From Nannocystis exedens (lineage in GTDB: Bacteria > Myxococcota_A > Polyangia > Nannocystales > Nannocystaceae), in contig NZ_NETK01000001.1 in the NCBI RefSeq assembly GCF_002343915.1, positions 6,152,001 through 6,216,000 of the forward strand: a DNA stretch of 64,000 nt. The letters run 5' to 3'. The notes below the pieces were generated by a model, which worked only from the letters and a program-made list of their open reading frames with translations, ran no database searches and was not told the DNA's origin. Shown piece after piece: positions 15,343-23,631 of the stretch. Both the position numbers and the translations under genes were made by a program. The first letter of the stretch is position 1. Every line of letters begins with the position of its first letter.

Positions 15343-17370
15343 ATGGTCGCGCCCGCGATGCCCGGCGACTCCCACGGCACTTGGACCCTCGCGATCAGCG
15401 TGGTGGCGCTGGTGCTCGGGCCGCTGCTCCACGCGGCGGCCCGTCGCGAGCGCGTGACGATGGCGGCGCTCGACAACTTCGTGCTGGTGGCCGTCACCGG
15501 GCTGGTGGCGCTCGAGATCGTGCCGCGCGCACTGGCGCTCGCGGGCTGGCCGGCGTTCCTGGCGCTGCTCGCCGGGCTGGCAGGACCGGCGATCGCCGAG
15601 GGCCCGCTGCGGCTGGCGGCCCGCGGCACCCACCGAGCGGCGCTGACGCTGGCGATCCTCGGGATGGCCCTGCACGCCTTCACCGACGGGCTGGCGCTGG
15701 CCCTGGCGCACCTCGAGGGGAGCGACTCGCACGGGCTCGAGGTGGCGGTGATCGCCCACCAGCTGCCGATGGCCGTCGGGGTGTGGTGGCTGCTGTCGCC
15801 GGCCGGGTTCGTGGTGGCCGCGGGGGCGCTGCTGCTGCTCGGGGCGGCCACCGTGGCCGGCTACGTGTTCGCCGACGCCTCGTTCGCGCGGCTCGACGCC
15901 GGCTGGCTCGGGCTGTTCCACGCGATCGTCGGCGGTCTCTTGTTACATGTCGTGGGGCACAGGTCCCAAGAGACAGATAGCCGCGGGGTTCGGATCGGCG
16001 CGGCCTGCGGCGGGCTGGTCGGGCTCGGGCTGCTCGTCGCGCTGGCCGCCGAGACGCACGGCGAGGCCGACCCGCTGGCGCGCACGCTGGCGGCCCTGGG
16101 CGAGCTGATGCGGGACAGCGCGCCGGCGCTGCTGCTGGCCTACGCGCTGGCCGGGCTGGTGTCGGGGCTGATGCCGGAGGCGCCGGTGCGCTGGCTGCGG
16201 CGCGGCGGCCCGGCCGGGCAGGCGCTGCGCGGGGTGGCGGTCGGGCTGCCCCTGCCGCTGTGCTCGTGCGGGGTGGTGCCGGTGTACCGCAGCCTGCTGC
16301 AGCGCGGGGTGCCGGCGGCGGCGGCGATGGCGTTCTTCATCGCCACGCCGGAGCTCGGGGTCGACGCGATCTTGCTGTCGTGGCCGCTGCTCGGGGCCGA
16401 GATGACGGTGCTGCGGGTAGTCGCGGCGGCGCTGGTCGCCTGGCTGGTCGGCTGGTGGGTCGGCGGGCGGGCGCGGCGGATCGGCGGCAGCAGCGAGCCG
16501 GAGGCGGGCCCGCGCGGGCCGGCGCTGGCGCGCCTGTGGAGCGGCCTGCGCACGGGCTTCGGCGAACTGGTGGACACGACGGCGCCGTGGATCGGGCTCG
16601 GGCTGCTGGTGGCGGCGCTGATCGAGCCGTGGATCGATCCGTCGGCGTTGACGGCGATCCCCGGGCCGCTGCAGGTGCTGCTGTTCGCGGCGCTCGGGGT
16701 GCCGATCTACGTGTGCGCGTCGGGGGCGACGCCGCTGGTGGCGGCGCTCCTGGCCAAGGGGCTGAGCCCGGGGGCGGCGCTGGCGTTCCTGCTGACCGGG
16801 CCGGCCACGAATGCGACGACGTTCGGGGTGCTGGCGCAGGAGCACGGGCGGGCGACCGCGGCCCGCTTCGCGGCGGCGATGCTGGTGCTGGCGGTCGGCC
16901 TCGGGCTTTTGGTCGACATGACGCTGCCGCAGCTGCGCGGGGTCGCAGGGGTGCAGCCGCACGCCGGCCACGGGCCGCTGGCCGAGGCGGCCGCGTGGGC
17001 GCTCGCAGGCCTGTTCCTGGTGTCGTTCGTGCGCCAGGGACCGCAGGGGTTCTTCGCCCGGCTGTGGGAGCGCGAGGGACATTCGCACGACCACGGCGAC
17101 GCAGGGCACTCGCACGGGGGGCATGGCGGGTGCGGGCACGAGCACTCGCACGGGCATTGCTCGCACGGGGGGCGCTCGCACGCGGGGCATTCGCACGAGC
17201 ATCCCTCGCACGAGGGTCATTCGCACGAGCATCACGCGCACGAGCATCGTTCGCACGAGCATCACGCGCACGAGCACGACGGTCAACAGGCGCACGAGCA
17301 CCATTCGCACGAGCACGACGGGCAACAGGCGCACGAGCACCATTCGCACGATCATCGCTCGCGCGAGTAG
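15343..17370 (+). CDS. ZIP-like transporter fused to SO_0444/ArsP-type permease with His-rich tail
   Basis: A 675-residue membrane protein with two halves. Residues ~1-205 have about seven membrane segments and ZIP-like motifs: LHAFTDGLALALAH (HxxxDG; His111) and VIAHQLPMAVG, which match metal-site positions of ZIP transmembrane helices 4 and 5, though the second is degenerate. Residues ~235-560 match the DUF318/SO_0444 permease family: PLPLCSCGVVPVYRSLLQRG (Cys307, Cys309), AFFIATPELGVDAILLSW, VPIYVCASGATPLVAALLAKG and LLTGPATNATTFGVL. Residues ~577-675 are a His-rich tail of HSHEH repeats, a likely metal sponge. Known: SO_0444 members export Cu/Zn. A fused importer-like and exporter-like protein is unusual. 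A dispersed repeat encodes the linker between halves. ATG 15358 is an alternative start. Confidence 0.8.
   Translation: MVAPAMPGDSHGTWTLAISVVALVLGPLLHAAARRERVTMAALDNFVLVAVTGLVALEIVPRALALAGWPAFLALLAGLAGPAIAEGPLRLAARGTHRAALTLAILGMALHAFTDGLALALAHLEGSDSHGLEVAVIAHQLPMAVGVWWLLSPAGFVVAAGALLLLGAATVAGYVFADASFARLDAGWLGLFHAIVGGLLLHVVGHRSQETDSRGVRIGAACGGLVGLGLLVALAAETHGEADPLARTLAALGELMRDSAPALLLAYALAGLVSGLMPEAPVRWLRRGGPAGQALRGVAVGLPLPLCSCGVVPVYRSLLQRGVPAAAAMAFFIATPELGVDAILLSWPLLGAEMTVLRVVAAALVAWLVGWWVGGRARRIGGSSEPEAGPRGPALARLWSGLRTGFGELVDTTAPWIGLGLLVAALIEPWIDPSALTAIPGPLQVLLFAALGVPIYVCASGATPLVAALLAKGLSPGAALAFLLTGPATNATTFGVLAQEHGRATAARFAAAMLVLAVGLGLLVDMTLPQLRGVAGVQPHAGHGPLAEAAAWALAGLFLVSFVRQGPQGFFARLWEREGHSHDHGDAGHSHGGHGGCGHEHSHGHCSHGGRSHAGHSHEHPSHEGHSHEHHAHEHRSHEHHAHEHDGQQAHEHHSHEHDGQQAHEHHSHDHRSRE
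15944..15977. repeat. Dispersed repeat read through at a domain junction
   Basis: ACATGT..GGGGCACAGGT followed by CCCAAGAGACAGAT lies inside the transporter gene exactly where the ZIP-like half ends and the permease half begins, and encodes the linker HVVGHRSQETDS. Codons such as ACA, AGA-frame and GAT are unlike the GC-ending codons around it. Confidence 0.65.
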
Positions 17371-17848
17371 GTCGCTCGCGCGAGCGCTGACTCGGCCGCG
17401 CGTCGGCCGTGGCGTTCGCTGCGTGCTTGTTCGGATGAGAGCGAGCGGGAAAGGTGCGCGGGCGAGCGGGGTGAGGGGCTCGGGCCGGGGTCCGGGAGGC
17501 GGTGGGGGGGTGGGTATTCGGGGGAGCCGGCGGTCACGGAGCCATTGTCGCTCGCGTGGGCCGGATCGCGGGCGCGGGTGTGCCGGGTGGCACATTCGTC
17601 GACGGGCGCGGCGGGCGGGCGCGTCGGGGCGGGGCTGATGACCGCCGGCGAACGGCCGCGGACCGGTGTTCTGCAGCGCACGTTCGCCGGAGGGCCGCGG
17701 GATCAGGGCGGTGCGTCACAGGTGGGACCCTGTGTCCGATGTCAACATTCGGCGATTGACGGTACCGCAGCCTGAAGCAGAGTTCATTCAGACGGCGGGC
17801 GGACAGACGTACGGTGGGTTCGACCTGGCGTAGAGGAGGAGAAATTCG
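17371..17848. other. 478-bp gap with a short inverted repeat and a strong ribosome binding site
   Basis: CACAGG-TGGGAC-CCTGTG (17717-17734) is an imperfect relative of the dispersed hairpin. Immediately before the next gene is GAGGAGGAGA (17833-17842), the clearest Shine-Dalgarno in the window, seven bases ahead of the ATG at 17849. No gene was recognised. Confidence 0.5.
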
Positions 17849-18247
17849 ATGCTATTTCATTCTGCGAGCGTCCTCGCGGCGAGCCTCGTGTTCGCCATTC
17901 CTTTCATTCAAGAGTGCGACCTCGAGCCGTCGGGTAGCGAAGGCGGCGACGACGGGGGCCCGGACGGCGAGTGCGTGCCGGAGGAAGACGAGCCGGAGTG
18001 CCGCTCGTGCCTGCGGATCGCCTGCTGCGAGGGGGTGCAGGCCTGCGACGACGAGCGCTCGTGCAGCTGCGTGCTCGATTGTATGTCCGACGCGAGCACG
18101 GGCCTCGAGGCGTGCGCCCGGTCCCGCTGCGACGTCCTCGACGTGGCGGCCGCCCTCGCGCCGCTGACCCGGATCTGCGCGGTCGACGAGTCGTGCGGGG
18201 GGCCGCGGATCTGCGAGGGCTCCGGCGAGCTGCCGAATCCGCGGTGA
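17849..18247 (+). CDS. Small Cys-rich secreted protein, unknown function
   Basis: A 132-residue protein with a signal-peptide-like start, MLFHSASVLAASLVFAIPF, and a possible lipobox-like IQEC at ~23, although the residues before Cys do not fit well. The mature part is acidic (GGDDGGPDGECVPEEDEPEC) and then Cys-rich: CRSCLRIACCEGVQAC, CSCVLDCMSD, CARSRCDVLD and CAVDESCGG, around 16 Cys in all, consistent with a disulfide-rich exported domain. The strong Shine-Dalgarno at 17833-17842 supports this start and suggests high expression. I do not recognise the family; similar small 'hypothetical Cys-rich' proteins are common in myxobacterial genomes. The ADYC-domain gene follows in the same direction after 231 bp. 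Confidence 0.75.
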   Translation: MLFHSASVLAASLVFAIPFIQECDLEPSGSEGGDDGGPDGECVPEEDEPECRSCLRIACCEGVQACDDERSCSCVLDCMSDASTGLEACARSRCDVLDVAAALAPLTRICAVDESCGGPRICEGSGELPNPR

Positions 18248-18478
18248 GGCCGGGTCGGCGCATTCGTCGGTATGACGAATGCGCCGGCCGCAGGCCGTCA
18301 GGCCCACGCCAGGCAGGTATCGGGGGGACCTGCGATAGATCGGAGCGCGACGGCAGACTCGACGGTGAGCGGACAATTGGCCGGAGCGGACAGCGGGCGC
18401 GTCCGCGGGGCTGCGGCCTCCGAATGGAGGTTGCACGCATTCGTGATCGCGATCATCACTCGCTGGCAGGAGTCGAAC

Positions 18479-19483
18479 ATGGCCTTGCCCCGCGAGCTCT
18501 GGCTGGCAATCCTGGGCGCCGTCGCGGCTCGCCACGCCGTCGCTCCCGAAGCGACCGAGGACGTCGCGCCGCACCATCGGGTCGAGAACGGCTCGGTGCT
18601 GAACTCGGCGAGCCTGAACGGGCGCAACCTCAACGGGATGCGCATGAACGGGGCGCTGCTCGGCGGGATCCGGCTGACCGGGTGGAAGCTCGGCGGCGCC
18701 GCGCTGGCGGGCCCCGAGCTCGCAGGTACGAGCTTCAGGGCCCGGCTGCCGGGGGACGCGCGGACGATCGAGGGGGTGGCGCTCGTCGGCTCGCAGCTCG
18801 AGCTCGAGATCGACGGCGAGGCGTGGCAGCTCCGCTTCGACGACATCCACGCCGATCCGTCCGACCCTACCGGCGAGGTGCTCTTTTATGACATCTCGGT
18901 GCGAGGGCCCGGGCACAGGTCGGAGTGGACCAGCCTCTGCCATGACCCGACCGGCGCGCCGACGCAGGCGATCCCGCTCGCGAATTCGTGGGACCTCGCC
19001 ACCGGGGCGCGGATCGACGATCCGGGGGTGGTGACGTTCGCCTGCCGCGGCGCGGTGCTGGCAAAGTGCGTCGAATGGGGCTACCGCCCGTGGGCCGAGG
19101 TGGACGGGGTCTCCCTGGCCGACCACCACCAGGCGTGTACCCGCATGGCCCGCGCCGATTACTGCGGCGACGGGACGTCGCACACCCGCGACGGCACGCC
19201 GATCGACGTGTTCGACCCGCTGAAGGGGGCGATCCAGCAGGCCAGCACGCTCGGCGCGCCCGGCTGGGCGGTCGAGGCCGAGTGGGGTCCCGACGGCGCG
19301 GTGTGCCTCGGAGAGCAGCTCCGCCTGGCGATGTTCGCAGGCGCGGCCCACGAGGCGCCGCCGTGCCTCGGCGCGCTGCTCGCCGTCGACGGCTGCGGCG
19401 ACCTCGCGGCCGGGCGCGGCGGGCTGGTGGCCAATCGCTACTGCGAACGCTGGCAGGACGACCCGCGCGCCTGCGGGCTGTGA
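18479..19483 (+). CDS. ADYC domain-containing exported protein
   Basis: A 334-residue protein. The ATG at 18479 has AGGAG seven bases upstream. The N-terminus MALPRELWLAILGAVAARHA is a weak signal or anchor. Residues ~40-85 contain pentapeptide-like runs (LNSASLNGRNLNGMRMNGAL), then ELAGTSFRARLPGDARTIEG. The C-terminal half carries the Cys pattern and the diagnostic motif HQACTRMARADYCGDGTSHT, for which the ADYC family is named, plus VVTFACRGAVLAKCVEWGYR and WDLATGARIDDPGVVTFAC. Known: ADYC proteins are mostly myxobacterial, secreted and of unknown function. The protein ends ANRYCERWQDDPRACGL. It converges on a peptidase-like gene, with four dispersed hairpins in the gap. Confidence 0.85.
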   Translation: MALPRELWLAILGAVAARHAVAPEATEDVAPHHRVENGSVLNSASLNGRNLNGMRMNGALLGGIRLTGWKLGGAALAGPELAGTSFRARLPGDARTIEGVALVGSQLELEIDGEAWQLRFDDIHADPSDPTGEVLFYDISVRGPGHRSEWTSLCHDPTGAPTQAIPLANSWDLATGARIDDPGVVTFACRGAVLAKCVEWGYRPWAEVDGVSLADHHQACTRMARADYCGDGTSHTRDGTPIDVFDPLKGAIQQASTLGAPGWAVEAEWGPDGAVCLGEQLRLAMFAGAAHEAPPCLGALLAVDGCGDLAAGRGGLVANRYCERWQDDPRACGL

Positions 19484-19852
19484 GCGGGCGCCGGATCGGG
19501 GCTGTTCGCGGGCGGTCCGCGGGGGCCCGTTCGGCGAGGGCAGGTCGGACAGAGCTTGGCGTCGAGCTGTCCCTCGGGACATCCGAGTGACGCGCTGCCC
19601 GTGGCGACGCTCGCCCGGGCAGATCGACGGGCGCGAAGCGACGAGCGGTCCCCGGGGACATCCTCCGGACGGGAGCGGAGCGGGCGACGGGCGCGGAGCG
19701 ACAGGCTGCGCGTGGGACGCCCGGCCGGGCGGATGTGCGGGCCGTCGCGGCGAGCTATCTCTCGTGACAGCCGGGCCGGACGATGAGCTGTCTTTCAGGA
19801 CAGCACCGTCGGCGATCGCGCGGCCCCGGCAGCCTGTCCCCGAGGACAGGTG
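19484..19852. repeat. Four dispersed hairpins in a convergent gap
   Basis: CTGTCCCTCGGGACAT (19567-19582), GGTCCCCGGGGACAT (19647-19661), CTGTCTTTCAGGACAG (19788-19803) and CCTGTCCCCGAGGACAGG (19833-19850). Loop bases differ between copies while both arms change together in part, so base-pairing is kept. The densest intergenic cluster outside the 37-kb array. Confidence 0.8.
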
Positions 19853-21394
19853 TCACTCGGGCGGGGGCTCGAACTGGATGCCCTTGCTCTCGGCGGCGAT
19901 GATGCCCTTGAGGTCGGCCTCGCTGCCGACGGCGACCCAGGCCCAGCCGGGTTCGCTCTTCTCGAGGTCGAGCCAGCGGGTGATGAAGGCCGCGGCCTCG
20001 TCGGGGGTCGCGGCGAGCATGGCCTCGGCGTCGCGCGCGAGGGCGGCGACGATCTCGCCGTCGGCGACCGAGAGGTCGAGGGCCTCGCTCCACAGCGCGG
20101 TCCAGTCCTCGCCGCCGACGCTGGCGGCGACCATGCGCGCGCCGAGCCACAGCTGGGCGGCGCCGAGGAGGTCCTGGCCCAGCGGGCGCTCGCGCAGGTA
20201 GTCGCGGATGACGGTGAGCTCGCGGCGCAGGCGTCGGCTCAGCGGGTCGGCCTCGGCCGGGTCGGCGGCCTGCTCGGCGGCCTCGACCTCTTCCAGCGGG
20301 TCGGCGGCCGGCTTGCCGCGGCCGGCGGCGCCGAGCGGGACGTGGATCGTGAACACGCCGACCGTGCCGGAGATGCTGAGGCGGATGTCCAGTTCGGCCT
20401 GGAGGTGGCGCTGGACCAGGCGGGCGAGGCTGCGGTCGCGCGCGGTCGCCAGCGGGAGCGAGCGGCCGAGGACGAGCAGGCTGCGGCTGCCGCGGCCGGA
20501 GGTCGGCGGGTCGACCCGCTCGAGCGGAGCGATCGGCGGGCGCTTGAGGTGCTTCGCCGGCGGGGCGGCGGGGCGCGGGCCCTGGCGCAGGCGGACCAGC
20601 GCCTCCTCGGTGGCCTCGCCGGCGGCGATCAGCTTGACCCGCTGCTTCCAGCGGCCGGCGAGGTCGGCCAGCGCGTCCTCGTGGCGGGCGAGCGGGTCGC
20701 CGGCGTGGACGACGACGAGAGCGCTGCGCGGGTCGGTGAGGGCCTCCCAGGCGTCGCGCAGGGCGGTCTCGGGGGCCTCCTGCACGGCCGCGGCGGTGAT
20801 GAGCTCCTGCGCGGCCGAGGTGCCGAGCAGGCGCGCGGTGAGGGCCCCGAGCGCCAGCGTCTCGGCGTCGGGCGGGCGCAGATCGTGGGCGACCTGCTTG
20901 CGCGCGCGGGCCAGCGGGCCGTCGAGGCCGGGGGCGGAGAAGATGTCGCCGAGGCCGGCGAGGATCGCCGGCAGCTCGGCGTCCACGCCGTGAACCGCGA
21001 CCTCGTAGCGGCCGGTCCGCGAGGCGAACTCGACCCGGATCGACAGCCGCGCGGCCAGGCTCTCGAGCTCGAGCGCGACGCTGCGGGCGGCGATCAGCGC
21101 CGGCGCGCCCTGCAGCGCCGGCTTGAGGTCACCTGTCGGAAAGACCAGGCGCAGATGCACCGCCGGGGTGCCCTCCTCGCGCAGCCAGTGGACCAAAAGG
21201 CCGTCGGCCAGGACCACCCGCTCGGGCGCGGGCCACGGCGGCGCCAGGGCGCCGAGCGCCTCGGTCAGCGCCGGCGGCGTGGCCTCGTCGAAGATCTCGA
21301 CCTTGACGGTGTCCTTGCGCTTGCAACCACCTGTCCCGAGGGACAGCAGCAAGGCGGTCAGCAGGCAGGCGGGCAGCCGGGGGCGTCGGGTCAC
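19853..21394 (-). CDS. M16-peptidase-like lipoprotein, lacking the zinc motif
   Basis: A 513-residue predicted lipoprotein: signal MTRRPRLPACLLTALLLSLG and lipobox TGGC. Its architecture follows an insulinase/M16 half: TEALGALAPPWPAPERVVLADGL, HLRLVFPTGDLKPALQGAPAL, a domain with IRVEFASRTGRYEVAVHGVD, and the C-terminal subdomain after residue ~290. The HxxEH zinc motif expected after the 'G.....P' strand is absent, so it should be the inactive partner of an M16 pair. It overlaps the upstream paralogue by four bases (ATGA), implying translational coupling and probably a complex. A dispersed hairpin (21331-21346) encodes part of the signal peptide (LLSLGTGG), and another half-copy lies at 21131-21150. 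Confidence 0.75.
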   Translation of the reverse strand: MTRRPRLPACLLTALLLSLGTGGCKRKDTVKVEIFDEATPPALTEALGALAPPWPAPERVVLADGLLVHWLREEGTPAVHLRLVFPTGDLKPALQGAPALIAARSVALELESLAARLSIRVEFASRTGRYEVAVHGVDAELPAILAGLGDIFSAPGLDGPLARARKQVAHDLRPPDAETLALGALTARLLGTSAAQELITAAAVQEAPETALRDAWEALTDPRSALVVVHAGDPLARHEDALADLAGRWKQRVKLIAAGEATEEALVRLRQGPRPAAPPAKHLKRPPIAPLERVDPPTSGRGSRSLLVLGRSLPLATARDRSLARLVQRHLQAELDIRLSISGTVGVFTIHVPLGAAGRGKPAADPLEEVEAAEQAADPAEADPLSRRLRRELTVIRDYLRERPLGQDLLGAAQLWLGARMVAASVGGEDWTALWSEALDLSVADGEIVAALARDAEAMLAATPDEAAAFITRWLDLEKSEPGWAWVAVGSEADLKGIIAAESKGIQFEPPPE

Positions 21395-22743
21395 GGCTTG
21401 GGCTCCGCGGGGCCGATGAGGAGGGCGTCCTCGACGGTGAGGTTGAGGCCGGGGCGGCCGGCCAGGCTGGCGAGGCCGAGCAGGTCGTCGCGGCGGCGGG
21501 CGACCGGGCTGTCCACCGGGACAGGTCCGGGGATCTGCGCCGGCGAGGCGGCCAGCAGGCGGGCCAGGCCGAGGGCGGTGCGGGCGTAGAGGCGAATCGC
21601 CTGGGCCATGAACTGGGCCTGGGCGACGAGCAGCGGCTGGTCGGGGCCGCCGAGGCGGGCCAGGCGGGCGCGCACGAAGGCGGCCGGGTCCTCGGCGCCG
21701 ACCGCCCGCAGGACCAGCGCAGCACGGCGCGGATCAGGGTCGAAGTCGCAGCCGATCCGCGACTTGCGGGGCTCCTCGGGGGTGGGCTTCTGGCGGTTGA
21801 GGGCGCGGCAGATCGCGCCGGCCCAGGCCGAGGAAGCGGCGTCGGCCGGGACCGGCCAGGCGAACAACGGCGGCTTGCCGGAGGCGGCGACCGGCGGGAG
21901 CGGGGCCCTTGCCGGCGGCCGCGGTCGGACCGGCAAGGCCCGGGCGGCCGGCGGCAGGTCGGCGAAGCGCGCCCGGACCTGGTCGAGGATCTCCTCCGGC
22001 GGCTCGGGGGCGACGACGATCAGGGTGGCGCGGGTGTAGCTGAACTTGGCCGCCAGGGCCGCGGCCAGGGCCGCCGGGGAGAGGTCGGCGAGCGAGCGGT
22101 CGACGGCGCGGCCGTCGTGGCCGAGGCCGGGGGCGCCGTGCACGGCGGCGAGGTCGGTGGGGCGCAGGCCCGCCGGGCTGCGGACGTCGGAGCCGGCCCA
22201 ACCGAGGCTGATGTCCCAGCGGCGCTTGTCGACGGTGGGGAAGCGCAGGCGCTGCGACTCGGCGAACAGGACCTCGCCGAGGCGGGAGATCGGGACCAGC
22301 GACTCGAACCGGATCTGACCGGGCCCGGTGGCCAGGAGGTGGACGCCGCCGGCGTCCTGGGCCGCGGCGATCGCCTCGCCGGGCCGCAGCTCGCGGTTGC
22401 CCTGGTGGAGGTGATAGGCCAGCGCGTGGACCAGGCCCGGGTGCTCGGGCGGGTCGTCCTCGCTGCCGGTCTCGACGGCGAGCACGACGGCGGCGACCGG
22501 CAGGCTGAGGTCGCGGGCCGCGAGCACGCGCAGGCCGCTTGGGAGGACGACGTCGAGGACGGTGTCGGGGCCGGTCGCCGGGCTGTCCTTCGGGGCAGGT
22601 TCCGTGGGAGCCGCGGGCGCGGCCGCGGGGGTCGGCGCGGGCGTCGGGGCGGCGGGCGCGGCGAGAGCCGTGGGCTCGCCGACGCAGAGCCCGAGCAGGG
22701 CGAGCGCCGCGCCGAGGGCGCGGGGACGGCGAGGGACGAGCAT
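21391..22743 (-). CDS. M16-family peptidase-like periplasmic protein, degenerate active site
   Basis: A 450-residue exported protein with signal MLVPRRPRALGAALALLGLC and a Pro/Ala linker. Residues ~60-230 resemble an M16 N-terminal domain: VVLPSGLRVLAARDLSLPVA, AVVLAVETGSEDDPPEHPGL, then VHALAYHLHQGN where active enzymes have a xxHxxEH motif. The metal ligand pattern is broken (HALAYH), so proteolysis is unlikely. Residues ~240-300 (AALAAKFSYTRATLIVVAPE) match the second M16 subdomain. It is the first gene of a two-gene operon with the other M16-like lipoprotein. Known: in bacteria, active/inactive M16 pairs form clamshell heterodimers; here both members look inactive. Two dispersed hairpins lie in frame at 21508-21524 and 22581-22600, the latter in the linker. 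Confidence 0.72.
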   Translation of the reverse strand: MLVPRRPRALGAALALLGLCVGEPTALAAPAAPTPAPTPAAAPAAPTEPAPKDSPATGPDTVLDVVLPSGLRVLAARDLSLPVAAVVLAVETGSEDDPPEHPGLVHALAYHLHQGNRELRPGEAIAAAQDAGGVHLLATGPGQIRFESLVPISRLGEVLFAESQRLRFPTVDKRRWDISLGWAGSDVRSPAGLRPTDLAAVHGAPGLGHDGRAVDRSLADLSPAALAAALAAKFSYTRATLIVVAPEPPEEILDQVRARFADLPPAARALPVRPRPPARAPLPPVAASGKPPLFAWPVPADAASSAWAGAICRALNRQKPTPEEPRKSRIGCDFDPDPRRAALVLRAVGAEDPAAFVRARLARLGGPDQPLLVAQAQFMAQAIRLYARTALGLARLLAASPAQIPGPVPVDSPVARRRDDLLGLASLAGRPGLNLTVEDALLIGPAEPKP

Positions 22744-22821
22744 GCTGAGGAGGTGGTATCCGCTGGCGCGGGAGAGGGCAAGGATCTCTCGCCTCAGGCC
22801 GCCCCGGGCCGGCTTTTTGCC

Positions 22822-23631
22822 TCACTCGACCGGGGTGAACAGCGGCTCGCCCACGGTGTCGACGCCGAAGCTGCCGACGAGGCCCCTGCCCGTCGGGGAG
22901 CGCAGGAACTCGGCGAAGGCGCGCGCGCCGTCGAGGTCGCCGCCGCGGTCGGGGGCGGGCTCGAGCACGGCGTAGATGTTGTCGAGGTCGGAGCCGCCCT
23001 GAAAGAGGATGGCGAGCCCGAGATCGCCGCGGCGGGCGAGGAAGGTGGCGCGGTCGCTGAGGATGAAGGCGTGCTCGCGCGCGGCCAGCTCGAGCGCCTC
23101 GGCCATGCCGCCGTTGCAGTGGAGGATGAAGGCGCTCTCGGCCGGGACGCCGGCGGCCGCCCACAACTGCAGCTCGCGCGGGTGCGTGCCGGAGTCGTCG
23201 CCGCGCGAGACGAAGCGGCGGCCGGAGCCGGCAACGGCCCGCAGGGCGCCGCGGATGTCGGCCGCGCCGGCGACGACGCCGGCGGCCTCGACCGGCCCGA
23301 CGAGGACGTAGGCGTTGCGCATGACCGGGGTGCGCCCGCCGATCCGCCCGCTCGCCAGCGCCTGCGCCTCCTCGACCGGGCTGTGCGTGATGGCGGCGTC
23401 GGCCTGGCCGGTGGCGAGCAGCTCGATCGCCCGCTTCGAGCCGACGGGGACGACCTCGACCGGCCGCCCCCGCGCCGCCGTGAAGGCCGGCACGAGGACG
23501 CCCATGAGGCCGCTGTCGTGGACGCTGGTGGTGACCGCCAGCCGCAACGGCCTGGCCCGCTCGCCGCCGCCGCAGGCGACGAGGGCGCCCAGCGGCCACA
23601 CGAGGCGGGTGACGGCCCGGCGGGTCCACAT
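22822..23631 (-). CDS. Tungstate-type (TupA-like) ABC transporter substrate-binding lipoprotein
   Basis: A 269-residue binding protein. Start at 23631 gives MWTRRAVTRLVWPLGALVAC (lipobox LVAC). The mature protein begins LRLAVTTSVHDSGLMGVLVP, a close match to the TupA/ WtpA-like pattern ATT(S)T.DSGLLD.L.P.F, followed by VEVVPVGSKRAIELLATGQA, DAAITHSPVEEAQ, RNAYVLVGP, FVSRGDDSGTHPRELQLW and a C-terminal LRSPTGRGLVGSFGVD. Known: TupA binds tungstate for the TupBC importer. No permease or ATPase gene is nearby, so it is an orphan in this window and may pair with components elsewhere or serve as a sensor. Ligand assignment is by motif only. Confidence 0.85.
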   Translation of the reverse strand: MWTRRAVTRLVWPLGALVACGGGERARPLRLAVTTSVHDSGLMGVLVPAFTAARGRPVEVVPVGSKRAIELLATGQADAAITHSPVEEAQALASGRIGGRTPVMRNAYVLVGPVEAAGVVAGAADIRGALRAVAGSGRRFVSRGDDSGTHPRELQLWAAAGVPAESAFILHCNGGMAEALELAAREHAFILSDRATFLARRGDLGLAILFQGGSDLDNIYAVLEPAPDRGGDLDGARAFAEFLRSPTGRGLVGSFGVDTVGEPLFTPVE

